DNA from: Cloacimonetes bacterium UBA3541
GTDB taxonomy: Bacteria; Cloacimonadota; Cloacimonadia; Cloacimonadales; Cloacimonadaceae
Assembly: GCA_002376725.1 (NCBI GenBank)
Contig: DFOM01000001.1
Span: 40,306 to 104,305 of the forward strand
Length of the DNA stretch: 64,000 bases
Reading direction: 5' to 3'
Below are positions 45,230 through 55,167 of the stretch, one piece after another. A model generated the notes under the pieces. It did not search any database, was not told the DNA's origin, and worked only from the letters and a program-made list of their open reading frames with translations. Made by a program: the position numbers and the translations under genes. The first letter of the stretch is position 1. Every line of letters begins with the position of its first letter.

Positions 45230-47242
45230 ATGTTTCAAGGTAAAAGATTTGAAGTAAAACTGGATAAGGAATTTCCTCCAGATCCAGTTTTTGATTCTCA
45301 ATATCGTCGTGCTCCTCATAGAGGGCTAAATTTAACACCGTCCGAGATTGCTTTAGCAGTTAAAAATGCTCTGCGTTATGTTCCTTCAGAGTGGCATTCC
45401 CGTTTAGCACTAGAATTTCTGGAAGAATTATTGACCAGAGGAAGAATCTATGCCTATCGTTTCCGTCCTTCAGGAAGAATTTGGGGACGACCAATTGATG
45501 AGTATAAAGGCATCACTCCAGCTCGTGGTATCCAGGTAATGATTGATAACAATCTTGATTTTGAAGTTGCGCTCTATCCTTATGAACTGGTTACTTATGG
45601 TGAAAGCGGACAGGTTTGTCAGAATTGGATGCAATATCGTCTTATCAAAAAATATTTAGAAGTAATGACAGAAGAGCAAACCCTGGTAGTTCAATCGGGA
45701 CATCCATTAGGACTATTTCCATCCCGTAAAGAAGCACCAAGAGTGATTTCCACTAATGGTATGGTTATAGGAAAATGGGATAATCCTGAAGAATTCCAGC
45801 GACTTACTGCTCTCGGTGTAGCTAATTATGGCCAGATGACAGCTGGTGGATGGATGTATATTGGACCTCAAGGCATTGTTCATGGAACTTACATAACTCT
45901 GCTAAATGCTGGTAGAAAATATTTAGGTATTCCTTCAGATAAAGACCTACAGGGAGTACTGTTCATATCTTCTGGTTTAGGCGGAATGAGTGGAGCTCAA
46001 CCCAAGGCAGTAGAAATTGCTAAAGGTATAGGAGTTTTCGCTGAAGTAGATTATAGTCGCATAGAAACCAGATTAAAACAAGGATGGGTAAAAAAAGTTT
46101 CCAGTAATCTGGATGAAATATTTCAATGGGTAGAAGAACATCGTAAGACCAAAGAACCTATATCTATTGCTTATTATGGAAATATAGTTGACCTTCTGGA
46201 ATATGTGGATAATCATAATATAAAAGCTGAATTACTTTCTGATCAGACATCTTGTCACGCTGTTTATGAGGGAGGTTATACTCCAGTTGGCTTAACTTTT
46301 GAGGAAGGTAGGGCATTGCTCTCTTCTAACCCAACAGAATTTCGTAAATATGTGGATGCTTCTTTAAAGCAGCATTTTCAGGTTATCAAAAGACTTTGTG
46401 ATAAAGGTGCTAAATTCTGGGATTATGGAAATAGCTTTATGGCTTCAGTTTTTGAAGCTGGAGAACACAGCATTGCTCGTAACGGAATCAATACTAGTGA
46501 TGGATTCATTTTCCCATCATATGTGGAAGATATTATGGGTCCTCTTTGCTTTGATTTTGGTTATGGACCCTATAGATGGGTATGTCTGAGTGGAAAAGAT
46601 AGCGATTTACACTTAACTGACCAGGTTGCAGCTGAAATCATAGACCCAAATAGAAATACTATGGATAAAGACAATCATTACTGGATAACTCATGCAGAAG
46701 AAAATAATCTGGTAGTTGGAACTAAAGCTCGTATTCTTTATGCAGATGAAGAGGAAAGAATTCGCATAGCTCTAAGTTTTAATCAGCTGATAAGAGAAGA
46801 GAAACTTGGTCCGGTTATGATTGGAAGAGACCATCATGATACAGGGGGCACAGATTCTCCTTTCCGTGAAACAGCTAATATCAAAGACGGAAGTAATCGG
46901 ATGGCAGATATGGCAGCACATTGTTTTGCTGGAAATGCAGCTCGTGGTTTGACTATGGTAGTGCTTTCCAATGGTGGAGGTGTTGGCGTTGGAAAAGCTT
47001 TCAATAGCGGAAATGGAATTGTTCTAGATGGAAGTGAATATTTAGATAATATTATTAAATCCGGCTTATCCTGGGATGTTATGGGAGGAGTAGGACGGCG
47101 AAACTGGGCAAGGAATGAAAATGCTATGAATACTGTCAAAAACTGGAATGAAGCTCATTCCGCAGAAGGACATATCACTATGCCCGAAAATATTGATGAT
47201 GAAATGGTCAATGAGATAGTGCAAACAAGACTGCAAAAATAA
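45230..47242 (+). CDS. hutU: Urocanate hydratase
   Basis: This 670-residue NAD-dependent enzyme converts urocanate to imidazolone propionate, the second step of histidine breakdown. Family segments include 'RPSGRIWGRPIDEYKGITPARGIQVMIDN' (core 'GRIWGRPIDEYKG'), 'VVQSGHPLGLFPS', 'VANYGQMTAGGWMYIGPQGIVHGTY', 'SGLGGMSGAQPKAVEIA', 'LSDQTSCHAVYEGGY' and 'GRDHHDTGGTDSPFRET'. It is of the longer (about 670) class. No hutH, hutI or hutG is in the window, so the pathway is split. SD GAGG lies about seven bases upstream. It fits an amino-acid fermenter. Confidence 0.96.
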   Translation: MFQGKRFEVKLDKEFPPDPVFDSQYRRAPHRGLNLTPSEIALAVKNALRYVPSEWHSRLALEFLEELLTRGRIYAYRFRPSGRIWGRPIDEYKGITPARGIQVMIDNNLDFEVALYPYELVTYGESGQVCQNWMQYRLIKKYLEVMTEEQTLVVQSGHPLGLFPSRKEAPRVISTNGMVIGKWDNPEEFQRLTALGVANYGQMTAGGWMYIGPQGIVHGTYITLLNAGRKYLGIPSDKDLQGVLFISSGLGGMSGAQPKAVEIAKGIGVFAEVDYSRIETRLKQGWVKKVSSNLDEIFQWVEEHRKTKEPISIAYYGNIVDLLEYVDNHNIKAELLSDQTSCHAVYEGGYTPVGLTFEEGRALLSSNPTEFRKYVDASLKQHFQVIKRLCDKGAKFWDYGNSFMASVFEAGEHSIARNGINTSDGFIFPSYVEDIMGPLCFDFGYGPYRWVCLSGKDSDLHLTDQVAAEIIDPNRNTMDKDNHYWITHAEENNLVVGTKARILYADEEERIRIALSFNQLIREEKLGPVMIGRDHHDTGGTDSPFRETANIKDGSNRMADMAAHCFAGNAARGLTMVVLSNGGGVGVGKAFNSGNGIVLDGSEYLDNIIKSGLSWDVMGGVGRRNWARNENAMNTVKNWNEAHSAEGHITMPENIDDEMVNEIVQTRLQK

Positions 47243-47261
47243 AACTATTAAGGATATATTG

Positions 47262-48626
47262 ATGCTAAACCAGTTTATCCGTATGATGAAGGCAGAGTCC
47301 ATTCCTGAAAGCGTTATCCGCACTTTCTGTGTTTATTATAATCAGCTGGTTAAAGGTGAAAAAGGTCTCGTTCCTTCTTCTGAAATACAGTCTCCAAGAG
47401 AAGAGAACCTGCTTGATTATTCTGCTCTAAATGATTATAAAAAACAATCTATGCTGAAGCAAATAGTGGTGATTAAGTTGAATGGTGGTCTGGGAACAAG
47501 CATGGGATTAAGTGCCGCAAAAAGCCTTTTGCCAGTCAAAGGAAATATGAATTTCCTGGATATTATCGTCCGTCAGATTCTGGCATTACGAATTGCTACT
47601 GGATATGAAGTGACTTTAATGTTTATGAACAGTTTTCACACTGATGAAGATACTAAAAAATACCTTCAAAAATATCCCGACCTGGGAAAACAATCTCTTC
47701 CAGTTACCTTTCAACAGAATAAATTCCCTCGGATTCGTCAGGACAATTTAAAACCCTATCATAATCCTGATCCTCAAAAAAGATGGAATCCACCTGGACA
47801 CGGAGATTTATATGCTACTTTGAATTGTACTGGACTACTGGACAAGATGATAGATACAGGTTTTCGTTATATCTTTGTCTCCAACTCGGATAACCTTGGA
47901 GCTACCATTGATACTGCTATTCCTTCCTATATGGCTGATAATGATCTTCATTTCGTAATGGAGGTATGTTACCGAACTGAAATGGATAAAAAGGGAGGAC
48001 ATCTCTGTGAAGATAAAAATGGACAGTTGATGTTAAGAGAGATAGCTCAATGTCCTGAAGAAGAATTATCCGAATTTCAAAATATAGAACTTTATAAATA
48101 CTTCAATACCAATAATCTATGGATAGACCTCAAAGCATTACAGTGGTATCTATTAACTGGAGATGGAACCATCTTATTACCACTTATCGTTAATCCTAAG
48201 ATCGTAGATGGAACTCCTGTCTTTCAACTGGAAACAGCGATGGGGGCAGCTATTAGTCTCTTCAAAAATTCTCGTGCCGTAATTGTGCCCCGAACTCGTT
48301 TTTCTCCTGTTAAAAAAAATAATGACTTATTGGCTATCTGGTCTGACCTTTATGAATTGAATGACCAGTACCATATAATCCTAAGACAAGGTGTAGATAA
48401 AGTGCCTCCTATAGAGCTTGATGAAAGATATTATGGAAATATAAATCAGATGATGGAACATTTTAAAGATGGCATCCCTTCTCTGATTCGCTGTACGGAA
48501 CTAAAAATTACCGGTGACATAAGCTTTGGAGAAGATGTTATCTGTGAAGGGAAAGTCAGTCTATTTTCAGACCATCCTGTTTATATCAAAAGCAAAATAT
48601 TAACCGGTGAAATCGTTTTTAATTAA
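47262..48626 (+). CDS. UTP--glucose-1-phosphate uridylyltransferase (UGP2 type)
   Basis: This 454-residue enzyme makes UDP-glucose. It belongs to the eukaryote-like UGP2 class, not to GalU: 'VVIKLNGGLGTSMGLSAAKSLLPV' (nucleotide-binding core 'LNGGLGTSMG'), 'HGDLYATL', 'VSNSDNLGATID', 'FQLETAMGAAI' and a C-terminal left-handed beta-helix ('ISFGEDVICEGKVSLF'). The start ATG 47262 has AAGGA seven bases upstream; the frame can begin one codon earlier with TTG. It lies 19 bases after hutU, and folA follows six bases on. Confidence 0.93.
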   Translation: MLNQFIRMMKAESIPESVIRTFCVYYNQLVKGEKGLVPSSEIQSPREENLLDYSALNDYKKQSMLKQIVVIKLNGGLGTSMGLSAAKSLLPVKGNMNFLDIIVRQILALRIATGYEVTLMFMNSFHTDEDTKKYLQKYPDLGKQSLPVTFQQNKFPRIRQDNLKPYHNPDPQKRWNPPGHGDLYATLNCTGLLDKMIDTGFRYIFVSNSDNLGATIDTAIPSYMADNDLHFVMEVCYRTEMDKKGGHLCEDKNGQLMLREIAQCPEEELSEFQNIELYKYFNTNNLWIDLKALQWYLLTGDGTILLPLIVNPKIVDGTPVFQLETAMGAAISLFKNSRAVIVPRTRFSPVKKNNDLLAIWSDLYELNDQYHIILRQGVDKVPPIELDERYYGNINQMMEHFKDGIPSLIRCTELKITGDISFGEDVICEGKVSLFSDHPVYIKSKILTGEIVFN

Positions 48627-48632
48627 TCGCTA

Positions 48633-49172
48633 ATGAATTCTATACCTCAAATATCTGACCTGAAGCTCTCTTTAATTGTAGCAATGGACCGTAATGGCTT
48701 AATTGGATATCAAAATCATATTCCCTGGCGAATACCAGAAGACCTGGCATATTTCCGGGAAAAGACCTTAAATCATACAGTAATTATGGGGAAAAATACC
48801 TGGATGTCGCTGGGTAATACTTTAGACCAAAGAGTAAATATAGTCCTTACTCACGACCAAAATTTCTTTGTTCCTGGAGCAATAGTTTGTCATAATGTCA
48901 CTGAATGCCTGGAACATTGTAACCCTAACGAAGAAATCTTTGTTATTGGTGGAAGTCAGATATTTAAATTATTTCTTCCACTTATCTCAAAAATGTATAT
49001 AACTCGCATTGATGGAGAATTTGAAGGCGATACCTGGTTCCCTGAAATTAATTGGGATGAATGGAAACTGATTTACTATGAACAGAAAAAAAGCAAAACT
49101 GGCTATCTGCTAACCTTTAATGAATATGTTCGTAAAGATAAGAATTGGAAACTTGAGTTACCAGATGATTAG
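48633..49172 (+). CDS. folA: Dihydrofolate reductase
   Basis: This 179-residue enzyme reduces dihydrofolate with NADPH. It has 'LSLIVAMDRNGLIGYQNHIPWRIPEDLAYFREKTL' (core 'NGLIGYQNHIPWRIPEDLAYF' with the substrate-binding acid in the Pro-Glu-Asp helix), 'VIMGKNTWMSL' and 'EEIFVIGGSQIFKLFLP'. There is no SD of note; coupling with the preceding gene is likely. A DHFR suggests a ThyA-type thymidylate pathway or another folate use. Confidence 0.93.
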   Translation: MNSIPQISDLKLSLIVAMDRNGLIGYQNHIPWRIPEDLAYFREKTLNHTVIMGKNTWMSLGNTLDQRVNIVLTHDQNFFVPGAIVCHNVTECLEHCNPNEEIFVIGGSQIFKLFLPLISKMYITRIDGEFEGDTWFPEINWDEWKLIYYEQKKSKTGYLLTFNEYVRKDKNWKLELPDD

Positions 49173-49257
49173 AGTATGTTCTATATAATTGACTGAATAT
49201 ACCTTGTTTTTATTATGGAATTATGAAACTTATAATTTTTTGTGTTGGATATAGAAA

Positions 49258-50538
49258 ATGAAATTACATAAAATTTCTGCGATTTTAATACTTGCGGCTA
49301 TCCTTTTTGGAGGTTGCGGTCAAACTGTTCAATCCAGCAAAGTTCAAGTTAGATTCTGGCATGGTTTAAGTGGTCCCCTGGGTGATGTTTTAAATGAGAT
49401 GATAATGGATTTCAACCGCACACACAAAGATATTGAAATAATCACCAATCCTATCAGCAGCTATACTGCCTTATCTCAAAAACTTTCTGCTGCATTACAA
49501 GTGGGAAAACAACCTGATTTGGCACAAGTTTTTGAATCCTGGGCAGCAAAATATCAGGAAGATAATGTGCTCGTTAGTATTGATAGCTTAATTGCCAATG
49601 ACCCAGATATTACTGAAGAAGATTTAGATGATTTTTATCCTGTGTTTATGAATTCTATAACCTATAAGGGTAAAAAATGGTCTTTCCCATTCAATAAAAG
49701 TGTCCGTGCTTACTTCTATAACAAAGATGCTTTCTACCGTGCTGGTTTAGACCCCTACTATTTTCCTGCTACCTGGCAAGAATTTCGGGAATATTGCAAA
49801 CTACTCACTTCCCCTAAGGATGATATATATGGAGCCAATTTTACCGTTAATGAATGGCAATTTGTTAATCTCATCCATCAAGCTGGCGGCACTATAATGG
49901 ATGAGAATAACCGCCCTGTTCTGAACAGTAAATACGGTTTAGAGGCATTAAATTATATTCTTAGCTTAGTAAATGTGGATAAAACCGCTAAATCTACTAT
50001 AGAAATGGATGGACAAAATGCCTTTCTGGCTGGAAAAGTAGCTATGTATGAAGGTTCCAGCGTTTCTATCACCTATATGCGTCAACAACCAATAAATTTT
50101 GCTGTGGGCTATGCACCACTTCCTACTTATAGAACTAAGAAAAGTGCTATTAGTGGCACCAATATTGTAATCTTCAAAAGTGGAAATCCTAAAAAAGAAT
50201 GGGCTGCCTGGGAATTTATCAAATGGTTCACTGCTACTGAACAAACGGCAGAATGGAGTGCTCGCACCTGCTATATGCCCCTACGTAAAAGTGCAATGCA
50301 AACGAAAACAATACAAGATTTCCTGAATAATAATCCTCAATTTAAGGGAATATATGCTCAACTGGAAGATGCTGTTTTTGAACCACAACATCCGGCTTGG
50401 TTCGTAGGACGTGATGAACTTAAAAAAAGCTTGGAAAAAGCTAAAGAAGGAATTCTCACTCCTCAACAAGCACTGGATGAAGTAGCAGCAAAACTGGAAG
50501 AACTCATCAAAGAAGAAGAGAAAAAGGAAAAAGTATAA
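49258..50538 (+). CDS. ABC transporter sugar-binding lipoprotein (UgpB/MalE-like)
   Basis: This 426-residue extracytoplasmic binding protein has a lipoprotein signal ending 'LFGGC' with Cys20. Family segments are 'VRFWHGLSGPLGDVLNEMIMDFN' (core 'FWHGLSGPLGDVL'), 'QPDLAQVFESWAAKYQ', 'SFPFNKSVRAYFYNKDAF', 'PATWQEFREYC' and 'WEFIKWFTATEQTAEW'. They match cluster 1 binding proteins for glycerol-3-phosphate, maltose and other oligosaccharides. No permease or ATPase gene is adjacent; a tRNA gene follows. The ligand is unknown. Confidence 0.92.
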   Translation: MKLHKISAILILAAILFGGCGQTVQSSKVQVRFWHGLSGPLGDVLNEMIMDFNRTHKDIEIITNPISSYTALSQKLSAALQVGKQPDLAQVFESWAAKYQEDNVLVSIDSLIANDPDITEEDLDDFYPVFMNSITYKGKKWSFPFNKSVRAYFYNKDAFYRAGLDPYYFPATWQEFREYCKLLTSPKDDIYGANFTVNEWQFVNLIHQAGGTIMDENNRPVLNSKYGLEALNYILSLVNVDKTAKSTIEMDGQNAFLAGKVAMYEGSSVSITYMRQQPINFAVGYAPLPTYRTKKSAISGTNIVIFKSGNPKKEWAAWEFIKWFTATEQTAEWSARTCYMPLRKSAMQTKTIQDFLNNNPQFKGIYAQLEDAVFEPQHPAWFVGRDELKKSLEKAKEGILTPQQALDEVAAKLEELIKEEEKKEKV

Positions 50539-50599
50539 AATTAATTATGGACTTATTCCAATTCTTGGTTGAATATCCCAACGAGGAGTTAAAATAAGC

Positions 50600-50628
50600 T
50601 TGACAATCATTTGTTATTATTAAAGTAA
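50600..50628 (+). promoter_or_regulatory. Probable promoter for tRNA-Leu
   Basis: TTGACA at 50600-50605; the -10 may be TAAAGT (15-base spacer) or AAGTAA (17-base spacer). The tRNA starts 12-19 bases further. Confidence 0.45.
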
Positions 50629-50639
50629 GTTCTAATTAA

Positions 50640-50727
50640 GCCGAAGTGGTGAAATAGGTAGACGCAGTGGACTCAAAATCCACCGGGCTTTTAGCCCATG
50701 CCGGTTCGATTCCGGCCTTCGGCACCA
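50640..50727 (+). tRNA. tRNA-Leu (anticodon CAA), CCA encoded
   Basis: The sequence folds as a class II tRNA. The acceptor stem is GCCGAAG with CTTCGGC, then A and encoded CCA. The D-arm contains GGTAGACGC, and the anticodon stem GTGGA/TCCAC encloses loop CTCAAAA, so the anticodon is CAA, reading UUG. There is a variable arm (CGGGCTTTTAGCCC), and the T-arm is GCCGG-TTCGATT-CCGGC. The long variable arm and anticodon give leucine. Confidence 0.97.
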
Positions 50728-50855
50728 TTAATAAAATGGAGTGATTACCTGCTAAAAAGTTGATATAAACCAGCATTATTTGTAGAATGAATTTTAAAAA
50801 ACAGTTTTGCTTGGGGTATTTACTTCCCCCTGAATAATAATATAAAATAACAACA

Positions 50856-50875
50856 CAGGGTTATTTATTGCCCTG
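50856..50875 (+). other. Hairpin in the 5' region of the porV-like gene
   Basis: CAGGG pairs with CCCTG around a 10-base AT-rich loop, about 30 bases before the gene. It is followed by AGTTTAAC rather than a T-run, so I do not call it a terminator. A GGGG/CCCC pair lies just upstream at about 50815-50830. Confidence 0.45.
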
Positions 50876-50904
50876 AGTTTAACGGATATCTTTTTGGAGG
50901 TATG

Positions 50905-51939
50905 ATGTCCAAATATACCATAATAATCCTGGCAACATTGATGATACTAATGAGCCTACCTATCACTCTGGATGCTATTTCCCAGGGTGCATTACTATTT
51001 CTCACTTTTGAACCTGGTGCCCGGGCTAATGCCCTTGGACGTGCCTATTCAGCTGTCACAGATGATGCTTATGCTGCCTGGTGGAATCCGGGAGCTACTG
51101 CCTTTAATCGTAAAACCCAATTAGCGGGTACTCATATACCCTGGCTTCAAGGAGCTGGAGGTGCTTTTGATGATATGTACTATGAGTATTTAGGTTTCAA
51201 CCACTACTTCAAAGATATTGGTAATGTGAATGTGCAATTTATCTTACTGGATGCTGGAACTCAGGAACAAACCGATGAACAAGGTATTACACTAGGTACT
51301 TTCCATAGCTTTGATTTTGCTGGAGGTGTAGGTTATAGTTATGAAGTTATACCTGAACATTTAGGCGTGGGCGGAAATTTCAAACTTATATATAGTTATT
51401 TAGGTCCTGGCACAGGTAACACAGAAGATGAAGGTAAGACCTTTACTTTTGCCTTTGATATTGGTGCGAAATATCAAAACCTCGGAGTAAAAGGTTTAGA
51501 CCTCGCCCTAGCTATCCAGAATATCGGACCTAATGTAACCTATGTGGATGAATCTCAATCAGACCCCTTACCTATGACTTTTCGCTTAGGTGCATCATAT
51601 CAAATTCTGGATAAGCCAATGAATAAACTGATTGTTTCTGCTGAAGCCAGTAAGATACTTGCCAATGACGACCCCCTATTTAAACGTTTCATAACTGGCT
51701 GGGAACATTTTGACGAAACAATGTATGGTGTTGGAGCAGAATATACCTATCTTAATCTCATTTCTCTAAGAGGTGGATATTTTGCTGACCAGGCAGGAAG
51801 TATTGTGGGTCCCAGTTTTGGAGCTGGCATTCAATATACCTTCAGTAAAAAATATAAACTTACCGCAGATTTCGGTATGATTACTGCAGGTGAACTTACA
51901 GATTATAACAAAGTATTTTCTTTAGGTTTTGAATTCTGA
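50905..51939 (+). CDS. PorV/PorQ-family outer-membrane protein
   Basis: This 344-residue outer-membrane beta-barrel belongs to the UPF0164/PorV group: the N-terminal 'FEPGARANALGRAYSAVTDDAYAAWWNPGA' pattern (core 'PGARANALGRAYSAVTDDAY') is diagnostic, and the rest alternates amphipathic strands and ends in a Phe ('FSLGFEF'). PorV carries newly secreted T9SS cargo from the translocon to the attachment complex; PorQ and other relatives do related jobs. I chose the second ATG (50905), four bases after GGAGG. It is followed by a T9SS-tagged protease, in line with a secretion role. Confidence 0.85.
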   Translation: MSKYTIIILATLMILMSLPITLDAISQGALLFLTFEPGARANALGRAYSAVTDDAYAAWWNPGATAFNRKTQLAGTHIPWLQGAGGAFDDMYYEYLGFNHYFKDIGNVNVQFILLDAGTQEQTDEQGITLGTFHSFDFAGGVGYSYEVIPEHLGVGGNFKLIYSYLGPGTGNTEDEGKTFTFAFDIGAKYQNLGVKGLDLALAIQNIGPNVTYVDESQSDPLPMTFRLGASYQILDKPMNKLIVSAEASKILANDDPLFKRFITGWEHFDETMYGVGAEYTYLNLISLRGGYFADQAGSIVGPSFGAGIQYTFSKKYKLTADFGMITAGELTDYNKVFSLGFEF

Positions 51940-51977
51940 TTAATAGAAAAATATCCCTCTTAGCTTCCCCAAGAGTT

Positions 51978-54900
51978 ATGCTGGGAAAGCTAAACTTAGA
52001 TAATCTCCTTAGAACTGGATTAATATCTCTGTTTCTGGTATGTTACACTTTACTTAGTGGTGAGAAACTTAACCTGATCAAATATTATCCCAGTCATCCA
52101 CCTAAGATACATCCTTACACACAATTACTAAATAAACAGCCAGGAAAGACTCTAACTAAGAATAAGGATAATTTCAATAAGATTCTGGTTATTCTGGTTG
52201 ATTTTCCTGAAGAAATTCCAGATGACCCAAACACTACAGGTAATGGAAAGTTCCAGCTTGAAGCTGATCCCAATTATCTTTACAGCATCGGAAGTCCTCC
52301 TCATAATCGTCAATATTTTCTTGATAATCTTGAGGCTCTAAGATATTATTATCTTGCAGCTTCAGCAGGTTCCTTCAATCTGGAATATGAGATTTATCCT
52401 TACACAGGAGCATACACACTTCCTCATACGATGGGTTATTATAACCCACCTTCGGTTTCCAGTGAAACTTTTGTCTCACTGATGGAGGAGTATTTTAGAG
52501 ATGCTTTTACTACTGCTGATAGACTTTCTCCTGAGATAGATTTCTCTAGTTATGGTCATTTTATGATTATTCATGCTGGTTCCGATTGGCAACATGACAT
52601 ATTATCCGATTCTCCTTCCGACCTTCCTTCCTTCTTTATAAGTGTAGGTGAAGGGAAAGAAGTTCCCGTAGATGGTGGTTCAGTTCTCATAAGCAATGCC
52701 TGTAATGTGCCATCTACTATATCTCAGGATTTTATAGATGAAATTTACGATGGGACTATTGTTCATTCTGGTTATGGTGCACTCAATGCAGTTATGGCTC
52801 ACGAATTTGGACATTCTTTAGGAATGGTAGATCTTTATAATGTCTATAATTGGCAACCTATGGTAGGAGTTTTTGACATTATGGATAGTGGTGGCTCGGG
52901 AGTTTTATTGGATATATTAGAGGATGGCTCTTATGTAATGCTGGAAGGTGGTTTACCTGTTCTTCCTGGTGCCTGGTCTCGAACGATAATTTGTGAGGAT
53001 TTTCTTAAAGCAAATGGATTATTATTAGATATTGATCAGATACCTCTTCATACACCTATCTCTCTTTCTGCTAGTAGCTGGAAACAATCTGGAACCACTT
53101 TTAATCCTCAGATTCTTCGTATTCCTCTTTCTTCCACAGAATATATACTGGTAGAAAATAGAAATGTAGATCCTGATGGAGATGGAGCCACGGCAGTTTT
53201 TGCAAATGAAGATAAAAGTGTTATCCTTTATCCTACTGCCATTGAAGACCCGGATAATAAGCCCACCTACGAATATGACTATCTTTTACCCTCTTTCCAG
53301 AAAGCTGATGGTTCTGCTATGGGAGGAGGCTTCCTGGTCTGGCACATTAATAATGATGTGATTTACAATCAAGGAGTCTGGGATAATGAAGGTAATTTCT
53401 TCTCCAATTATGAGAATAATTCTGTGAATACGATATACTCTCGCAGAGGAGTGAAAATTATTGAAGCAGATAATCTTCCCGATATTGGTTATCCCTATTC
53501 CTGGTATTGGACCGGCACTCAATATGAATATTTTTATGCACATAAACCGTTACTGGATGCTAATGGCAATTTTCTGTACTGGACTCAAGAACCCTGGAAA
53601 CCCGTCTTAAATAGCAACACAAAACCCGCCTTAATAGATAGTCAAAATATCGGTTCACTCTACTGGCTAAATAATATGGGAAATCCTTCTAAAGATATGT
53701 CCATAACTGTGTGTGCTGGTGATTTTGATACCACGCAAATTATTGATTATTCGGAACCCAATATTATTGTTGCTCCAGTTATCAACTCAAGTTTCTGTGA
53801 TTTCAATATCCCTGTTTTAATGGATGATTCAGTTCATCTCCTTTCTTATTCAGACAGCATTTGGAGTGATTTGATGGATAGCTTTCCTTGGAATGGTTAT
53901 ACCCAAGATTTCCCTATCACTACTTCAGATCAGGATGGAGACGGCTTTAAAGAACTGATATTAGTCCATAATAATATGCTGGAATTTCTCCAGTTCTCTC
54001 AAGATGTTTTACAAAGCACTTCACTGAACTTTTCAGAATCTATCACTACAGCACCTATTTCTTTTTACGATACTATTTATGTTACCACCCAAAATACCTT
54101 ATCAGCTGTTAATAACAATCAAATCATAAATTCTATCCCATTACAAAATATAAAAAGACTTGGCTCTTTTGAGAACAAGTTAATAGCTATTGGTCCTGAT
54201 ATGATATATTTTATAGATAGAATAAATCTAACTGTTAGTGAAGAAATGGAATTACCGGAATCTTTTGGAATCTATGAACCGGTAAGTTTTTGTGCTTTAA
54301 CAGACAACTCCTCAATGCTATTTCTGATGTCAAACAAAGGGAATATCTATAGATATGATAATAAAGGGTTACAACAGATTTATTTTGCTAAACCTGATGA
54401 CCATCCAACTCAATTGGGATTAACATCTTATCATACTGACAACACATCTATTTGTCCAGTTATCTTTTGGGGTTGTGGAAACAAAATTTACGCGATAAAC
54501 TTTGATGGTTCTTTTTTAAATGGTTTTCCTTATGATGTATATCCCTTCACTTTTGAACCAAATGCTCATTTAATAGCAATGCAAAGCGGTTCAACACCTA
54601 TTCTATATTTGCCTGTTACTGACAGAGGACATTTAGCATTTTCTCCTGAACAAGGGATTTTATGGCAAAATTCGTTATTATCAAACGGAGAAACAGGAGA
54701 TTCTCATCTAACTATAATCGCTGATGATAAATTATCTTCCCATTTATGTTGGTATTATACAGATATGAGTGGAAAGATATTTATTCAAGGGAAAAATGCA
54801 CTTCCTGATGAAACACAGCTTTACTGGAATGGCTTTCGCAATGGTGAAAATGGCATTCTTTATGGTCAATTTAGTATTCTTTTACCAACGCCGGATTTTA

Positions 54901-55151
54901 ATGCCTATGTATTTCCTAATCCTGTAAAAGGAGACAATTTTAGAATCCGTATTGAAAATTTCAATCAAACAGTTAAACTACACCTTTATAATATCAACGC
55001 AGATTTGCTTAAAAGTCAGACTATTCCTGCTAATGTAAATCCGCAGCGTGATATAATAATTGACAGTCGCAATCTTTCTTCAGGAGTATATATTATAAAG
55101 GTGCAGTGCGGAAATAAAAATAAGACTATCAAATTTGCAGTACAAAAGTAA
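51978..55151 (+). CDS. M6-type secreted metalloprotease with T9SS sorting domain
   Basis: This 1057-residue zinc protease is related to immune inhibitor A. After the signal ('LLRTGLISLFLVCYTLLSG') comes 'NKILVILVDFPEE', typical of the M6 opening, and the zinc site 'MAHEFGHSLGMVDLYN' with His275, Glu276, His279 and Asp285. The middle has 'GGGFLVWHINNDVI', another M6 hallmark. A beta-propeller-like region ('DQDGDGFKELILVHNN') follows, and the chain ends in a sorting domain ('FNAYVFPNPVKG', 'LHLYNINADLLKS', 'SSGVYIIKVQ'). It is probably exported through T9SS and acts outside the cell on proteins. It may be co-transcribed with the porV-like gene and the membrane proteins downstream. Confidence 0.9.
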   Translation: MLGKLNLDNLLRTGLISLFLVCYTLLSGEKLNLIKYYPSHPPKIHPYTQLLNKQPGKTLTKNKDNFNKILVILVDFPEEIPDDPNTTGNGKFQLEADPNYLYSIGSPPHNRQYFLDNLEALRYYYLAASAGSFNLEYEIYPYTGAYTLPHTMGYYNPPSVSSETFVSLMEEYFRDAFTTADRLSPEIDFSSYGHFMIIHAGSDWQHDILSDSPSDLPSFFISVGEGKEVPVDGGSVLISNACNVPSTISQDFIDEIYDGTIVHSGYGALNAVMAHEFGHSLGMVDLYNVYNWQPMVGVFDIMDSGGSGVLLDILEDGSYVMLEGGLPVLPGAWSRTIICEDFLKANGLLLDIDQIPLHTPISLSASSWKQSGTTFNPQILRIPLSSTEYILVENRNVDPDGDGATAVFANEDKSVILYPTAIEDPDNKPTYEYDYLLPSFQKADGSAMGGGFLVWHINNDVIYNQGVWDNEGNFFSNYENNSVNTIYSRRGVKIIEADNLPDIGYPYSWYWTGTQYEYFYAHKPLLDANGNFLYWTQEPWKPVLNSNTKPALIDSQNIGSLYWLNNMGNPSKDMSITVCAGDFDTTQIIDYSEPNIIVAPVINSSFCDFNIPVLMDDSVHLLSYSDSIWSDLMDSFPWNGYTQDFPITTSDQDGDGFKELILVHNNMLEFLQFSQDVLQSTSLNFSESITTAPISFYDTIYVTTQNTLSAVNNNQIINSIPLQNIKRLGSFENKLIAIGPDMIYFIDRINLTVSEEMELPESFGIYEPVSFCALTDNSSMLFLMSNKGNIYRYDNKGLQQIYFAKPDDHPTQLGLTSYHTDNTSICPVIFWGCGNKIYAINFDGSFLNGFPYDVYPFTFEPNAHLIAMQSGSTPILYLPVTDRGHLAFSPEQGILWQNSLLSNGETGDSHLTIIADDKLSSHLCWYYTDMSGKIFIQGKNALPDETQLYWNGFRNGENGILYGQFSILLPTPDFNAYVFPNPVKGDNFRIRIENFNQTVKLHLYNINADLLKSQTIPANVNPQRDIIIDSRNLSSGVYIIKVQCGNKNKTIKFAVQK

Positions 55152-55167
55152 TTAAGAGGAGGAAAAT

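Noticed and set aside
50547..50597. Sixteen-residue open frame (starting MDLFQFLVEY) after the binding-protein gene
   Set aside because: It is very short, without a good SD, and ends in the promoter of tRNA-Leu. I see no support for translation.
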